Part shown: in pieces, positions 15,162 to 27,552 of the stretch
Layout of the letters: each line of letters starts with the position of its first letter
Position numbering within the stretch: the first letter of the stretch is position 1
Origin: Microbispora hainanensis
GTDB lineage: Bacteria > Actinomycetota > Actinomycetes > Streptosporangiales > Streptosporangiaceae
DNA: 64,000 nucleotides
Assembly: GCF_006874475.1 (NCBI RefSeq)
Contig: NZ_VIRM01000001.1
Location: 1-64,000, forward strand
Reading direction: 5' to 3'
Translations under genes and position numbers: made by a program
The notes under the pieces: model-generated
Database searches by the model: none
What the model saw: the letters and a program-made list of their open reading frames with translations, nothing else
Told to the model about the DNA's origin: nothing

Positions 15162-16247
15162 CTATCCCTGGAGGGCGTCCTGGCCGGCGGACGGGGACGC
15201 GGAGGGCGATGCTGACGCCGACGAGCCGGCGGGCAGCGCGCTGCCGCGCTTCCACTGGTTCCAGCTCAGCTGCCAGTAGCTCCAGCCGTTGCGCCAGTCG
15301 AGCTTGCGCTTGGTGCCGGTGACCGTGATGACGTCACCGCGCTGGCTGATGCCGTAGAACCACTTGGCTCCCGCGGGGGTGGCGCGTACGCAGCCGTGGC
15401 TCTGGTTCGACTTGCCCAGGAACTGGTAGTCGCCCGCGCTCTGGTGGACGTACTCGCCGCTGTCGGAGATCCGGACCGCCCAGGGGATCTCCAGCTTGTA
15501 GTAGAGCGGGTCCTTGGGGTCGGTGACGCCGAGCCAGGACGAGGTCATCGTCTCGACCCGCTTCTTGCCCATCGCGAGGTGTACGCCGGTGGTCGTGAGG
15601 TAGACGTCGACGCCGTTGCGCCGCAGGCCGCCGCGGCCCGCGCTGATGGGGATGGTCTTGGCGAGCTTCCCGTCGCGGCGCACCTTCATCACGTGCCTCT
15701 TGGTGTCGACCACCGAAATGTTGGCGGTGCCGACGGCGAAGCGGCGCGAGACGTCCTTGGCGGCCTCGTTACCGGGGATCTGGCTCAGCCTGGCGGTGAA
15801 CAGGACCTTCTGATGCGGCTTCCAGTAGGTCTTGGTGCGATAGATGACCTTGCGGTCGGAGACCCAGCGCCAGGCGCCCTCGACGGGCTTTTCCGCCTGG
15901 ACCTGCAGTACCGCTTCCGCGGCCGCCTTGTTGCGTACGGCGCGGTCGAAGGTGACGATGATCGGGAAACCGACGCCGACCCGCTCGACCTTCTCGCCCA
16001 TGGGCGTGATGTCGGCGATGCCGAGCTTCGGCTTTCCTGTCTTGCGTGCCGTCTTGGACGCCGCGCGCGGGGCGAGTGCCGTCGCCTTGACGTCCTGGGC
16101 CTGAGTGGCCGGAGCCTGAGTGGTCGTACCGGCCGCACCAGTGACTGATGCGGCGGGAGCGGTTGTGCCTCCCGCCGAGCAGGCCGTAGCGACGGCGATG
16201 GCGGCAACGGTGAGTGTGACGTGGGCCGCCCGCCGGAGGGTATTCAC
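15162..16247 (-). CDS. L,D-transpeptidase lipoprotein
   Basis: A 361-residue cell-wall enzyme that would make 3-3 cross-links in peptidoglycan. It has a lipoprotein signal peptide with lipobox ATAC (Cys23), a flexible Ala/Thr/Pro spacer, an Ig-like domain (about residues 75-170, with FPIIVTFDRAV) and the YkuD catalytic domain. The active-site motif is SNQSHGCVRATPAGAKW with the nucleophile Cys at about 286 and its His two residues earlier. The C-terminus is a Ser/Ala/Pro tail after a Trp-rich segment (WSYWQLSWNQW) typical of mycobacterial-type Ldt enzymes. GTG 16247 has GAGGAG six bases upstream. A GTAAC-N6-GTAAC pair lies about 85 bp upstream and may be an MtrA site. Confidence 0.94.
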   Translation of the reverse strand: MNTLRRAAHVTLTVAAIAVATACSAGGTTAPAASVTGAAGTTTQAPATQAQDVKATALAPRAASKTARKTGKPKLGIADITPMGEKVERVGVGFPIIVTFDRAVRNKAAAEAVLQVQAEKPVEGAWRWVSDRKVIYRTKTYWKPHQKVLFTARLSQIPGNEAAKDVSRRFAVGTANISVVDTKRHVMKVRRDGKLAKTIPISAGRGGLRRNGVDVYLTTTGVHLAMGKKRVETMTSSWLGVTDPKDPLYYKLEIPWAVRISDSGEYVHQSAGDYQFLGKSNQSHGCVRATPAGAKWFYGISQRGDVITVTGTKRKLDWRNGWSYWQLSWNQWKRGSALPAGSSASASPSASPSAGQDALQG

Positions 16248-16329
16248 GGTCTACTCCTCATAGGGGGTTTTCACAGCGAATTGCACTGACTTGGAACGTG
16301 TGAAACGGCGGTTTTGTGCGGCCGATTCC

Positions 16330-16345
16330 GTAACGATCAAGTAAC
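16330..16345. promoter_or_regulatory. Possible MtrA box: GTAAC-GATCAA-GTAAC
   Basis: Two direct GTAAC repeats with a 6-bp spacer match the known actinobacterial MtrA consensus form. The site is 83-98 bp upstream of the L,D-transpeptidase start and about 60 bp upstream of the divergent cupin gene. MtrA controls cell-wall hydrolase and remodelling genes in several actinobacteria, so this site fits its left-hand neighbour. Confidence 0.5.
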
Positions 16346-16403
16346 GCTGATATAGGCGGTCCTGGTCGGATATATCGGGTTGCCCTGCCGTACGATCGGC
16401 CGC

Positions 16404-17021
16404 GTGCTGCTGATGACGCTGGACGCCTGTCCCGGCGGGCCTGGACTTTCCGCCCGCGACGACGAGGAGGCGCTGCGGATCGCCGCCGAGGCCTTCCCCG
16501 GCACGGATCCCGTCGTGGCGGTGGACGAGGACGACCGGGACGCGCCCCTCCGCTTCCTGCGCCGGGACGTCACGGGGGCGTTCGTGGCGATCCAGACGCG
16601 TCCCCCGATCGCCGAGGCTCTCGGCCTGCTGCCGCACCCCGAGGGCGGGTGGTATCGCGAGACGTGGCGGACGGCCGCCTCCGTCGAGCTTCCCGGGTAC
16701 GGCGGCACGCGGGCGACGGCGACCGGCATCTACTTCCTGCTGGAGCCGGGCGAGGAGTCGGTCTGGCACGCGGTGCGGTCCGACGAGGTGTGGTTATGGC
16801 ACCGGGGCGGGCCGTTGACGCTCGTGCTTGGCGGCACGGGCGAGCGGCCCGGCCGGGAGGACGTGATCGTCCTGGGGCCGGATGTGGAGAACGGGCAGGT
16901 CCCGCAGGCGGTGGTGCCGGCGGGCACCTGGCAGGCGGCTCGCCCGGCGCGAGATGAGGGCGTGCTGGTGAGCTGCGTCGTATCACCCGGCTTCGATTTC
17001 GCCGACTTCACCGCGCTCTGA
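16404..17021 (+). CDS. DUF985-type cupin protein with an N-terminal extension
   Basis: About 205 residues. The C-terminal 135 form a cupin of the DUF985 (Cupin_5) group, recognisable from LGLLPHPEGGWYRETWR, then TGIYFLLEPGEESVWHAVRSDEVW, GQVPQAVVPAGTWQAA and a CVVSPGFDFADF ending. Function is unknown; the fold could bind a sugar or isomerise one. The first about 70 residues are a separate acidic segment I do not recognise. The start is uncertain: there is no Shine-Dalgarno, but TACGAT at 16391-16396 resembles a -10 box seven bases 5' of GTG 16404, which would give a leaderless transcript. ATG 16413 is the alternative. The gene has an in-frame TTA codon at 16794-16796, rare in such a genome. 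Confidence 0.8.
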   Translation: MLLMTLDACPGGPGLSARDDEEALRIAAEAFPGTDPVVAVDEDDRDAPLRFLRRDVTGAFVAIQTRPPIAEALGLLPHPEGGWYRETWRTAASVELPGYGGTRATATGIYFLLEPGEESVWHAVRSDEVWLWHRGGPLTLVLGGTGERPGREDVIVLGPDVENGQVPQAVVPAGTWQAARPARDEGVLVSCVVSPGFDFADFTAL

Positions 17022-17129
17022 GGCCGACTGCACCGCGCTCCCGATATCACCGTGCTCTGAGCCGGCCGCGCGACGCCGGGAGAGCACGACGACGCCGGGT
17101 CCGCTCAACGCCCCGGGATCGCCCTGCGC

Positions 17130-17672
17130 TCAGGTGGTGGTGCCGGGGAGGCCGACGCGGTCGGGCACCTGGCGGGGCAGGCCGCGCAGCCATCCCTCGA
17201 CATCGGCGGGCCACCAGCGGCCCGCGGACAGGCCGCGCAGCGTCTCCTTGACGGCGCCGGCCGAGGCGGGGCTCGGCATCACCCTGGTCGGCGCGGCCCC
17301 GGCGAGCACGCCGAGCCACCAGTGCCGCCGGGTGGGCGTGAGGCTGTCGGGGTCGAGGACGATGTAGTAGTCGGGGAGCACCAGCCGGTCGGCGCGCAGC
17401 GCCCCGGCCGCCGCCTCGATGGCGACCTCCAGGCCGCCCACCGGCGTCGTACCGTCGAAGAAGCCGGTCCAGGCCTCGCCGACCTCGGCCAGTGGATCGG
17501 CGTCGTGCAGCACGTACGTCGCGCTCGCGCGCGTCACCACCTCGGTCATCTCGGTGGGCGTCCGCTCCCCGCGCAGGATCGCCCGCACGTTGTGGAGGCC
17601 GTCGAGCCCCGCGATCACCTCGGCCGCCCGGTGACCCACCACCACGACCACCGTGCTGCTCAGCCGTCGCAT
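17130..17672 (-). CDS. Conserved hypothetical protein, 180 aa
   Basis: I do not recognise a family. The protein opens MRRLSSTVVVVVGHRAAEVIAGL, which could be a signal anchor or a beta-strand/helix start of an alpha/beta fold. It continues with a LHDADPLAEVGEAWTGFFDG segment, a LVLPDYYIVLDP strand and a WWLGVLAGAAPTRV region, and has no Cys. The balanced amino-acid composition and third-position GC bias indicate a real gene. ATG 17672 gives an uncluttered start; the longer ORF upstream reads through the spacer shared with the divergent aldehyde dehydrogenase. It may be regulated together with that gene, 119 bp away. Confidence 0.72.
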   Translation of the reverse strand: MRRLSSTVVVVVGHRAAEVIAGLDGLHNVRAILRGERTPTEMTEVVTRASATYVLHDADPLAEVGEAWTGFFDGTTPVGGLEVAIEAAAGALRADRLVLPDYYIVLDPDSLTPTRRHWWLGVLAGAAPTRVMPSPASAGAVKETLRGLSAGRWWPADVEGWLRGLPRQVPDRVGLPGTTT

Positions 17673-17791
17673 ACGGGGAAGTCTAGGAAGCCTGGTGATA
17701 ACCGTACGGCCCCGGGGGTAGGCGAGCACGGGTAGAGCGAGCACGGATAGGCGATACGAGCAGCGATACGAGCAGCGGGGGGAGAACCGGG

Positions 17792-19222
17792 GTGCGGGAC
17801 AGGGACCGCTGGGTGCTGACCGACGGCGCGTGGACGGCGAGCGCGAGCGAACGTGACCGTACGGTCGCCGACCCGGCGACGGGAGAGCCGGTGGGCGACT
17901 TCCCCGCCGGGTGCGCCGAGGACGTGGAGCGGGCGGTCCACTCGGCCCGCCGCGCCCAGCCCGCATGGGCCCGTACGGCTCCCGCCGACAGGGCGGCGTG
18001 CCTGCACCGGATGGCAGGCCGGATCGAGGCCCGCGCGGACGAGCTGGCCGAGCTGGTGACCAGGGAGATGGGCAAGCCGATCGGCGACAGCCGCGGCGGC
18101 GTGGCGGCGGGGGTCGGCACGCTCAGGCAGTATGCCGAGCTGGGGCCGCTGCACCGGGGACGCAGCCTGCAGGGCGGCTGGGACGCCACCGACCTCATGG
18201 TCCACGAGCCGCTCGGCGTGGTCGCGGTGATCACGCCGTGGAACGACCCGGTGGCCATCGCCTGCGGGCTCGTCGGAGCGGCCGTGGTGACCGGCAACGC
18301 GGTCGTGCACAAGCCGTCGGAGCGCACACCGCACACGGGGGCGCTGCTCGCCGAGCTGATGGCGGCGGAGCTGCCGCCGGGCGTGCTGACGATGGTGCCG
18401 GGCGACCGGCATCCGGGCGAGGCCCTGGCCGCGCACCCGGGGATCGACCTCGTCGCGCACGTCGGCTCGACCGCCGCGGGCCGGGCCATCGCCGCCGTCG
18501 CCGCGCGCACCGGCGCCAGGACCCTGCTGGAGAACGGCGGCAAGGACCCGCTGATCGTGGACGCGGGCGTGGACGTGAAGTGGGCCGCGGGACAGGCGGC
18601 GACCGGCTGCTTCGCCAACGCCGGGCAGATCTGCACCTCCGTCGAGCGGGTCTACGTCCACCGCGACGCCGCCGAGGAGTTCCTCGCCGCGCTCGTGCAA
18701 CGGGCCGAGGAACTGCGCATGGGCCCCGGGATGAACGAGGAGACGACGCTGGGCCCGCTCGTCGACCGGGCGCAGCGCGACGTCGTGGACCGGCACGTAC
18801 GCGGCGCGATCGAGGCGGGGGCGCTGCTGCTGACCGGCGGATACGTGCCCGAGGGGCCGGGGGCGTTCTATCCGCCGACCGTCCTCGCCGACTGCACGGA
18901 GAACATGGACGTCATGCGCGAGGAGACGTTCGGACCGGTCGCGGCGGTGCGGGTGGTGGAGTCGTTCGACGAGGCGCTCGAGCTGGCCCGCGAGTCGCGG
19001 TATGGCCTGGCGGCCACCGTCCTCACCCCGTCAATGGACAACGCCCAGCGGGCTTGGCGCGAGCTGCCGGTGGGCACGGTGAAGATCAACGCCGTCTTCG
19101 GCGGGGCGCCCGGGGGCGCGGCCCAGCCGCTGCGCGCCAGCGGGCACGGCTTCGGGTATGGTCCCGAGCTGCTCGATGAGATGACCCACACCAAGGTCGT
19201 CCATCTGAGCCCGCTTCCCTGA
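17792..19222 (+). CDS. NAD(P)-dependent aldehyde dehydrogenase
   Basis: A 476-residue ALDH-superfamily enzyme oxidising an aldehyde to its acid. The coenzyme-domain motif ITPWNDPVA has the catalytic Asn at 151; the general-base Glu is at 247 (LLENGGKDP) and the nucleophile Cys at 281 (NAGQICTS). The C-terminal EETFGPV motif is also intact. Length is usual for the family. The closest classes by eye are succinate-semialdehyde or broad-specificity dehydrogenases; the substrate cannot be fixed. GTG 17792 follows a GGGGGAGAA stretch. The 119-bp spacer upstream contains short degenerate direct repeats (gcgatacgagca twice, gcgagcacgg twice). Confidence 0.94.
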   Translation: MRDRDRWVLTDGAWTASASERDRTVADPATGEPVGDFPAGCAEDVERAVHSARRAQPAWARTAPADRAACLHRMAGRIEARADELAELVTREMGKPIGDSRGGVAAGVGTLRQYAELGPLHRGRSLQGGWDATDLMVHEPLGVVAVITPWNDPVAIACGLVGAAVVTGNAVVHKPSERTPHTGALLAELMAAELPPGVLTMVPGDRHPGEALAAHPGIDLVAHVGSTAAGRAIAAVAARTGARTLLENGGKDPLIVDAGVDVKWAAGQAATGCFANAGQICTSVERVYVHRDAAEEFLAALVQRAEELRMGPGMNEETTLGPLVDRAQRDVVDRHVRGAIEAGALLLTGGYVPEGPGAFYPPTVLADCTENMDVMREETFGPVAAVRVVESFDEALELARESRYGLAATVLTPSMDNAQRAWRELPVGTVKINAVFGGAPGGAAQPLRASGHGFGYGPELLDEMTHTKVVHLSPLP

Positions 19223-19350
19223 GTCGATCGCCGGGGCCGGCTGTCAAGAGATTCTGAGCTTTGACCCGACACTGAGCGCGGGGCGCGCGATCGGCGGTGA
19301 CGTGCTGCCTACGGTCTTCCTCGTACGATCCGTCACCTCGGGGGAGACTC

Positions 19351-19929
19351 ATGATCATCAGCTCGGCCGCCGCCGCCCTCGCCGCAACCCTGATCGCCGG
19401 ACCGGTCGCGTTCGCGGACCCCGCGCCGCCCGGGGGAGCTTCCGGGGACGACGCGATCCCGGTCGCGACCACGATCTCGGCGCCGCTCGACACGGCGGTC
19501 TACAACCCCCGCAGCAACCCTCGCAACAACCCCCGAAACAACCCCCGCAACAACACCGGCTACGACGGCGAATACGGCCCCTCCGGACCCGACGGCCTGG
19601 GGTCGGCCGTCGCCGCACCCGTCACCAGGCCCGTCGCGGCCGGTCCCGCTCCGCTGATGGGCCAGGCCATGGAGCCGAAGCAGGCCGTTTATCACACGAA
19701 GGGCAAGGACGGCGTGCGGCACGACGTGTACGTCGTCCCGATCTCGGACGACCCCTCCAAGCCGATCACGCTGCCCGACTTCGGTTTCAAGACGTTCCAT
19801 GTGACGAACAAGCCGCGCGCCCACACCAAGCAGCGTGCGCACAAGTCGAAGAAGGTCAAGCACCACGCCGTCCGCGGCGCGGGAAAGAAGCACCGCCACG
19901 GCGGCAAGGGCATACACCGCGGCCGCTGA
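19351..19929 (+). CDS. Secreted basic protein with NPRN repeats and His/Lys/Arg tail
   Basis: A 192-residue exported protein of unknown function. Signal peptide residues 1-24 (MIISSAAAALAATLIAG...VAFA) precede a Pro/Asn/Arg region with a four-fold NPRNN-type repeat (about residues 52-67). The middle has a MEPKQAVYHTKGKDG...HDVYVVPI segment likely to be a small beta domain. The last 50 residues are extremely basic and His-rich (KSKKVKHHAV, KKHRHGGKGIHRGR), suggesting binding to anionic wall polymer, nucleic acid or metal ions. ATG 19351 has GGGGGAG five bases upstream. The stop codon is inside a triplicated 15-bp repeat. Confidence 0.78.
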   Translation: MIISSAAAALAATLIAGPVAFADPAPPGGASGDDAIPVATTISAPLDTAVYNPRSNPRNNPRNNPRNNTGYDGEYGPSGPDGLGSAVAAPVTRPVAAGPAPLMGQAMEPKQAVYHTKGKDGVRHDVYVVPISDDPSKPITLPDFGFKTFHVTNKPRAHTKQRAHKSKKVKHHAVRGAGKKHRHGGKGIHRGR

Positions 19930-19963
19930 CCGATCAGGCACTGACCGATCAGGCGCTGACCGA

Positions 19964-19969
<6 letters not shown>
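19925..19969. repeat. Three 15-bp repeats spanning both convergent stop codons
   Basis: The unit (g/a)ctgaccgatcaggc occurs at 19925, 19940 and 19955. The secreted-protein stop TGA (19927-19929) lies in copy one, and the ATPase stop on the other strand (19966-19964) lies in copy three. Each copy contains CTGA-ccga-TCAG, a mini-palindrome. Confidence 0.9.
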
Positions 19970-24370
<4,401 letters not shown>

Positions 24371-24965
24371 TCGGCTCTCCAGCAGACGGGAGCCCGGACG
24401 CCGGGCCCGGGATCGAGCGGGCGGCCGCATCGGAGGGTCAGCCGGCGGGGGTCAGGGCGCCTCGCCACCGCCGCGCGAGCGCGCGGAGGCTGTGCCACGT
24501 CGGCGGACGGCCGCCGACATCGGTGGCGGGCTGCCGGAGTGCCCGGAAACACCTCACCCCCCCTCCTCGTGAGAGTCGGGGGGAACTCACGAATGGCTTC
24601 CGCCTGAACCCATACGAAGGCTCAGGTGCTGGTCATAACGGTCGTGCGACCGTCCTCGGATACTTTTCCTCCATCCGGAGCCCGAGAAACGCGGGAATGC
24701 CAGAAACGCGGGAATGCGGGCGTGAGGGGAAAATCCGGATGAGGTGGGCGTGAGGGAAACCCGGGAGCGGGGTGTCCGGTAGCGGCGTGCCCGGGAGCGG
24801 GGTGCCCGGGAGCGGGGTGCCCGGGAGCAGGGTGTCCGGGAGCGGGGTGCCCGGGAGCAGGGGTGCCGGGGTCGGGTTTCCGGGGGCCGGTCGTTGGCGC
24901 GGGGCGTTGGTGCGGGGGAACGCGCCGCCCGCGATCGGCGTGTGGGGCCCCGGCGGGCCGCGGAG
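24371..24965. other. 595-bp intergenic stretch
   Basis: Upstream of the P-type ATPase and downstream of the STAS gene. It contains an imperfect inverted repeat (cctccatccgga at about 24669-24680 against tccggatgagg at about 24735-24745) that may be a hairpin, and the 15-bp array from 24761. No protein-like ORF or RNA gene is visible. Confidence 0.6.
24761..24866. repeat. Seven-copy 15-bp tandem array
   Basis: Units close to ccgggagcggggtgc start at 24761, 24776, 24791, 24806, 24821, 24836 and 24851 (the last is 16 bp). It lies beyond the 3' end of the STAS gene. Translation in either direction gives only Gly/Ser/Val/Pro or His/Pro/Ala/Gly repeats. Confidence 0.9.
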
Positions 24966-25316
24966 TCACCCGATGGTGAACGCGGGCCAGTCGAGCAGGG
25001 TGAGCAGCTTGCGCAGGCTGGGCTTGACGTTGTCGAGCCGGATCGGCCGGCCCAGGGGAGCGTCGGACAGCAGGGCCAGGGCGCGCAGGCCGTAGAGGTC
25101 GATGAACTGGAGCTCGGCGACGTCCACGGTTCCCGTGCCCGGCCTCGCCCACCGCCGGTGCAGGGCGTCGGCCATCGCGTCGCCGTTGGTGAGGTCGATC
25201 TGTCCGATCAGCCGTACGCCGCCGTCTTCTGAGGAGCGTACGACCAGTTGCTTGTCGAGGTAGAGCAGAGTCTTCTTGCTCAGGGCCGATTCGAGCGACC
25301 CATTGACGATCGTCAT
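24966..25316 (-). CDS. STAS-domain (anti-sigma-factor-antagonist-like) protein
   Basis: A 116-residue STAS protein. The fold is recognisable from RLIGQIDLTNGDAMADAL, the strand TVDVAELQFIDLYGLRALALL and the following helix. In ordinary anti-anti-sigma factors the loop reads DSSGLR and its Ser is phosphorylated by an RsbW-type kinase. Here it is DLYGLR, with no phosphorylatable residue in the classical position, so kinase control would be absent or different. No anti-sigma or sigma gene is adjacent. ATG 25316 was chosen; an in-frame ATG lies 18 bases further upstream at 25334. Confidence 0.82.
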   Translation of the reverse strand: MTIVNGSLESALSKKTLLYLDKQLVVRSSEDGGVRLIGQIDLTNGDAMADALHRRWARPGTGTVDVAELQFIDLYGLRALALLSDAPLGRPIRLDNVKPSLRKLLTLLDWPAFTIG

Positions 25317-25518
25317 GTCGGTGCCGCCTTCCATGTAGAGGGGCAGCCACCTCCGAGCATCACCGTCGCCGCTCACCGATGTCAACCCGGCCGCCGTACG
25401 GCCGCGCCGTACGGCGGGAAGCCGCTCCGTCGCCGCAGGGCCCGCTGCCTGCGGCGACGCGCTCCCGGCCGTACGGCTGCGGAGTGACGCGACTCACGTT
25501 TGTCGCAGGAAGATCGTT

Positions 25519-26376
25519 TCAGGGCTTGTGCGCGACGCCGCCGACGAACGTGTGATAGGTGATGCCGGGCTCGAAGACCTCACCCGGGTCCGGCCGCCAC
25601 TCCGGGAGCGGCACCAGGCCGGGTTCGATGAGCGGCAGGTCGCCGAAGTAGGCCAGGATCTCCTCGCGGGTGCGCCACCGGCCCGTGCCCAGGTTCTCGT
25701 TGAACAGCTTCTCGGCCGTGGTCGCCTGCGCCGACACATCGGGCATGCTCGGCCCGGGGTTGTGGAAGTGGGACAGCGCCAGATAGCTGCCCGAGGGCAG
25801 GGCCTCGCGGAAGCGCGCGGCGATCCCGTGGGGGTCCTCGTGGTCGTTGACGTGATGCAGGATCGCGAACAGCAGCAGGGCCACCGGCTGGTCGAAGTCG
25901 ATGAGCGCGCGGACCCCGGGGTGCCCCAGGATCGACTCCGGGTCGCGGATGTCGGCCTCGACGACCGTGGTGCTCCCGTTGGTCGCGAGCAGCGCCCGGC
26001 CGTGCAGGAGCACGATGGGGTCGTTGTCGACGTAGACGACGCGAGCCTCCGGGGCGACCTTCTGGGCCACCTCGTGCACGTTGCCCTGGGTGGGCAGGCC
26101 CGAGCCGATGTCGAGGAACTGCCGGATGCCCGCCTCGGCGGCCAGATGGCGGACGACGCGCCGGAGGAAGGCGCGGTTCGACCGGCCCGCCGCGGGGGCG
26201 TCCGGCGCGATCTGCAGCGTCGCCTCGCCCACCTGCCGGTCGATGGCGTAGTTGTCCTTGCCCCCGAGGAAGAAGTCGTAGACCCGGGCGATGCTCGGCT
26301 TGCTCGTGTCGATCCTGGCGAACGCCTGGGCGCGTCCGGCAGCGTCGTCGCCCGGGTGCTGGTCGTTGTCGGCCAT
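25519..26376 (-). CDS. SAM-dependent methyltransferase, DUF574 family
   Basis: A 285-residue enzyme of the actinobacterial DUF574 (Methyltransf_19) group. The Rossmann-type SAM site is FLDIGSGLPTQGNVHEVAQ, followed by VVYVDNDPIVLLHG and ADIRDPES. A FAILHHVNDHEDP stretch and a DLPLIEPGLVPLPEW C-terminal segment are typical. N-terminal IDTSKPSIARVYDFFLGGKDNY is the family opening. These proteins occur in many copies in filamentous actinomycetes; substrates are mostly unknown. ATG 26376 was used. Just upstream is a palindromic GATCATGATC (26408-26417). The 200-bp spacer on its 3' side (25317-25518) shows nothing notable. Confidence 0.9.
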   Translation of the reverse strand: MADNDQHPGDDAAGRAQAFARIDTSKPSIARVYDFFLGGKDNYAIDRQVGEATLQIAPDAPAAGRSNRAFLRRVVRHLAAEAGIRQFLDIGSGLPTQGNVHEVAQKVAPEARVVYVDNDPIVLLHGRALLATNGSTTVVEADIRDPESILGHPGVRALIDFDQPVALLLFAILHHVNDHEDPHGIAARFREALPSGSYLALSHFHNPGPSMPDVSAQATTAEKLFNENLGTGRWRTREEILAYFGDLPLIEPGLVPLPEWRPDPGEVFEPGITYHTFVGGVAHKP

Positions 26377-26572
26377 GATCCGTCCTGTTCCTCGCCGTAC
26401 CGGTTCAGATCATGATCATGCTATGAGCTTCCGGGGCCGCGGAGAAGGATGTTTGCGCTAAATGGCACGAACCGGTCGGTCAGCGAACAGCATCGGCCGG
26501 CGAAGTGTCCGGTCGGAGGGGGAACTGTCCGTTTGGCGGGCGGGGCAGGTCGGCGGGCGGGGAGCCGGTCGT

Positions 26573-26604
26573 CGTGGGCGGCCGTGGAAAGCGGGCCGCC
26601 CACG
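26573..26604 (-). terminator. Hairpin downstream of the VOC gene
   Basis: CGTGGGCGGCC-N10-GGCCGCCCACG, an 11-bp perfect stem ten bases after the VOC stop codon at 26614, before the methyltransferase promoter region. Confidence 0.75.
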
Positions 26605-26613
26605 GGTGCCGGA

Positions 26614-27117
26614 TCAGACGCTGACGCCGACCCCGCCGCGCGTCTGCGCGCCGTACCGCTCCAGTTCCTTCGCGAGGTCGAGCGGCTTGATCTGGGTGCG
26701 CCCGTCGAGGACCTCCTGGGTGATCAGGCCGGCGGGCACCAGCCAGGACACCTCGAACTCCAGCCCGTCCGGATCCTTCGCGTAGAGGGCCTTGGTGGTG
26801 GAGTGGTCGGACGCGCCGACCAGGGCGTTCATCTCCGTCAGCTTGGTCGCGATCCGGTGCAGCTCGGCGAGCGTGTCGACCTCCCAGGCGAGGTGATAGA
26901 GGCCGACCGTCGCGCGCCCGGCGGTCGACGGCCCCGCCTGCGCCCCGATCTGGAACAGCCCGAGGTCGTGGTCGTTCGAGGAGCCCTCGGCCTGCAGGAA
27001 GGCCGCCCCGGGGAACGCCTGGACGACGCGGAACCCGAGGGCCTCCTGGTAGAAGGCCACGCTGCGGGAGACGTCCCGCACGTACAGCACGGCGTGGTTG
27101 AGTCGCTGGACCGGCAT
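26614..27117 (-). CDS. VOC (glyoxalase/ring-cleavage dioxygenase fold) protein
   Basis: A 167-residue protein with two VOC modules. The first begins NHAVLYVRDVSRSVAFYQEALGFRV, giving a metal-ligand-type His; the second contains LYHLAWEVDTLAEL (His) and DPDGLEFEVSW (Glu), so the usual two-His-one-Glu metal site seems present. Catechol 2,3-dioxygenase-like and glyoxalase-like enzymes share this pattern; no substrate can be named. ATG 27117 follows GGGAGGGCGTC. A perfect 6+6 palindrome upstream (27133-27148) should bind a repressor. Confidence 0.9.
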   Translation of the reverse strand: MPVQRLNHAVLYVRDVSRSVAFYQEALGFRVVQAFPGAAFLQAEGSSNDHDLGLFQIGAQAGPSTAGRATVGLYHLAWEVDTLAELHRIATKLTEMNALVGASDHSTTKALYAKDPDGLEFEVSWLVPAGLITQEVLDGRTQIKPLDLAKELERYGAQTRGGVGVSV

Positions 27118-27132
27118 GACGCCCTCCCGAAA

Positions 27133-27148
27133 ACTTGAACGCTCAAGT
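27133..27148. promoter_or_regulatory. Perfect palindrome ACTTGA-acgc-TCAAGT
   Basis: Lies 16 bp upstream of the VOC protein start, over its expected promoter, in a locally AT-rich patch. The TTGA...TCAA form is common for MarR-family repressor sites. No regulator gene is next to it; the ORF at 27282 lacks a helix-turn-helix. Confidence 0.65.
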
Positions 27149-27281
27149 AATTGTACCTCGGTGGGTTTCCCGGAAACTGTCGGTGCCAGGTCGTACGGTG
27201 GCCACCGGGCAGCGCCAGGGGCGCTGCTCGGGAGCGGTCCGGGGATCGGTGCCGGCGAGGGGGCCGGCGGAGGGGGACGAC

Positions 27282-27494
27282 ATGATCGTGGACAGGGCGA
27301 CGCGGGAGCACGAGGACAACCTGGTCCTGTTCCGGGTGGTGCACGAGGTCGCGGTCCGTCACGCCGGCGCGCCATACCACCAGGTGATCTCGGCGCTGAC
27401 CGCCGACCTGCCCGGCACGCCCCGGCTGGCCGACGACGAACTGCGGCGCATCGCCGAGGAGATCAGCCTCGGCCGCGACCCCTCCGGCCTGTAA
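27282..27494 (+). CDS. Small conserved-looking protein, 70 aa
   Basis: A 70-residue acidic soluble protein: REHEDNLVLFRVVHEVAVRHAG, then HQVISALTADLPG and a final LRRIAEEISLGRDP. It is predicted to be mostly helical. The strong Shine-Dalgarno (GGAGGGGG) eight bases before ATG 27282 supports translation. I do not recognise a family; it may be a small actinobacterial unknown. It is divergent from the VOC gene with 164 bp between. Confidence 0.65.
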   Translation: MIVDRATREHEDNLVLFRVVHEVAVRHAGAPYHQVISALTADLPGTPRLADDELRRIAEEISLGRDPSGL

Positions 27495-27552
27495 GCCGCT
27501 GCCTGCGGAGGGGCGCGATGCCTGCCGGTGGCGCGGAGTGGACGGGGAGGTG

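Noticed and set aside
26408-26420. GATCATGATC palindrome upstream of the methyltransferase
   Set aside because: Short and simple enough to arise by chance; kept only as a note in the gene entry.
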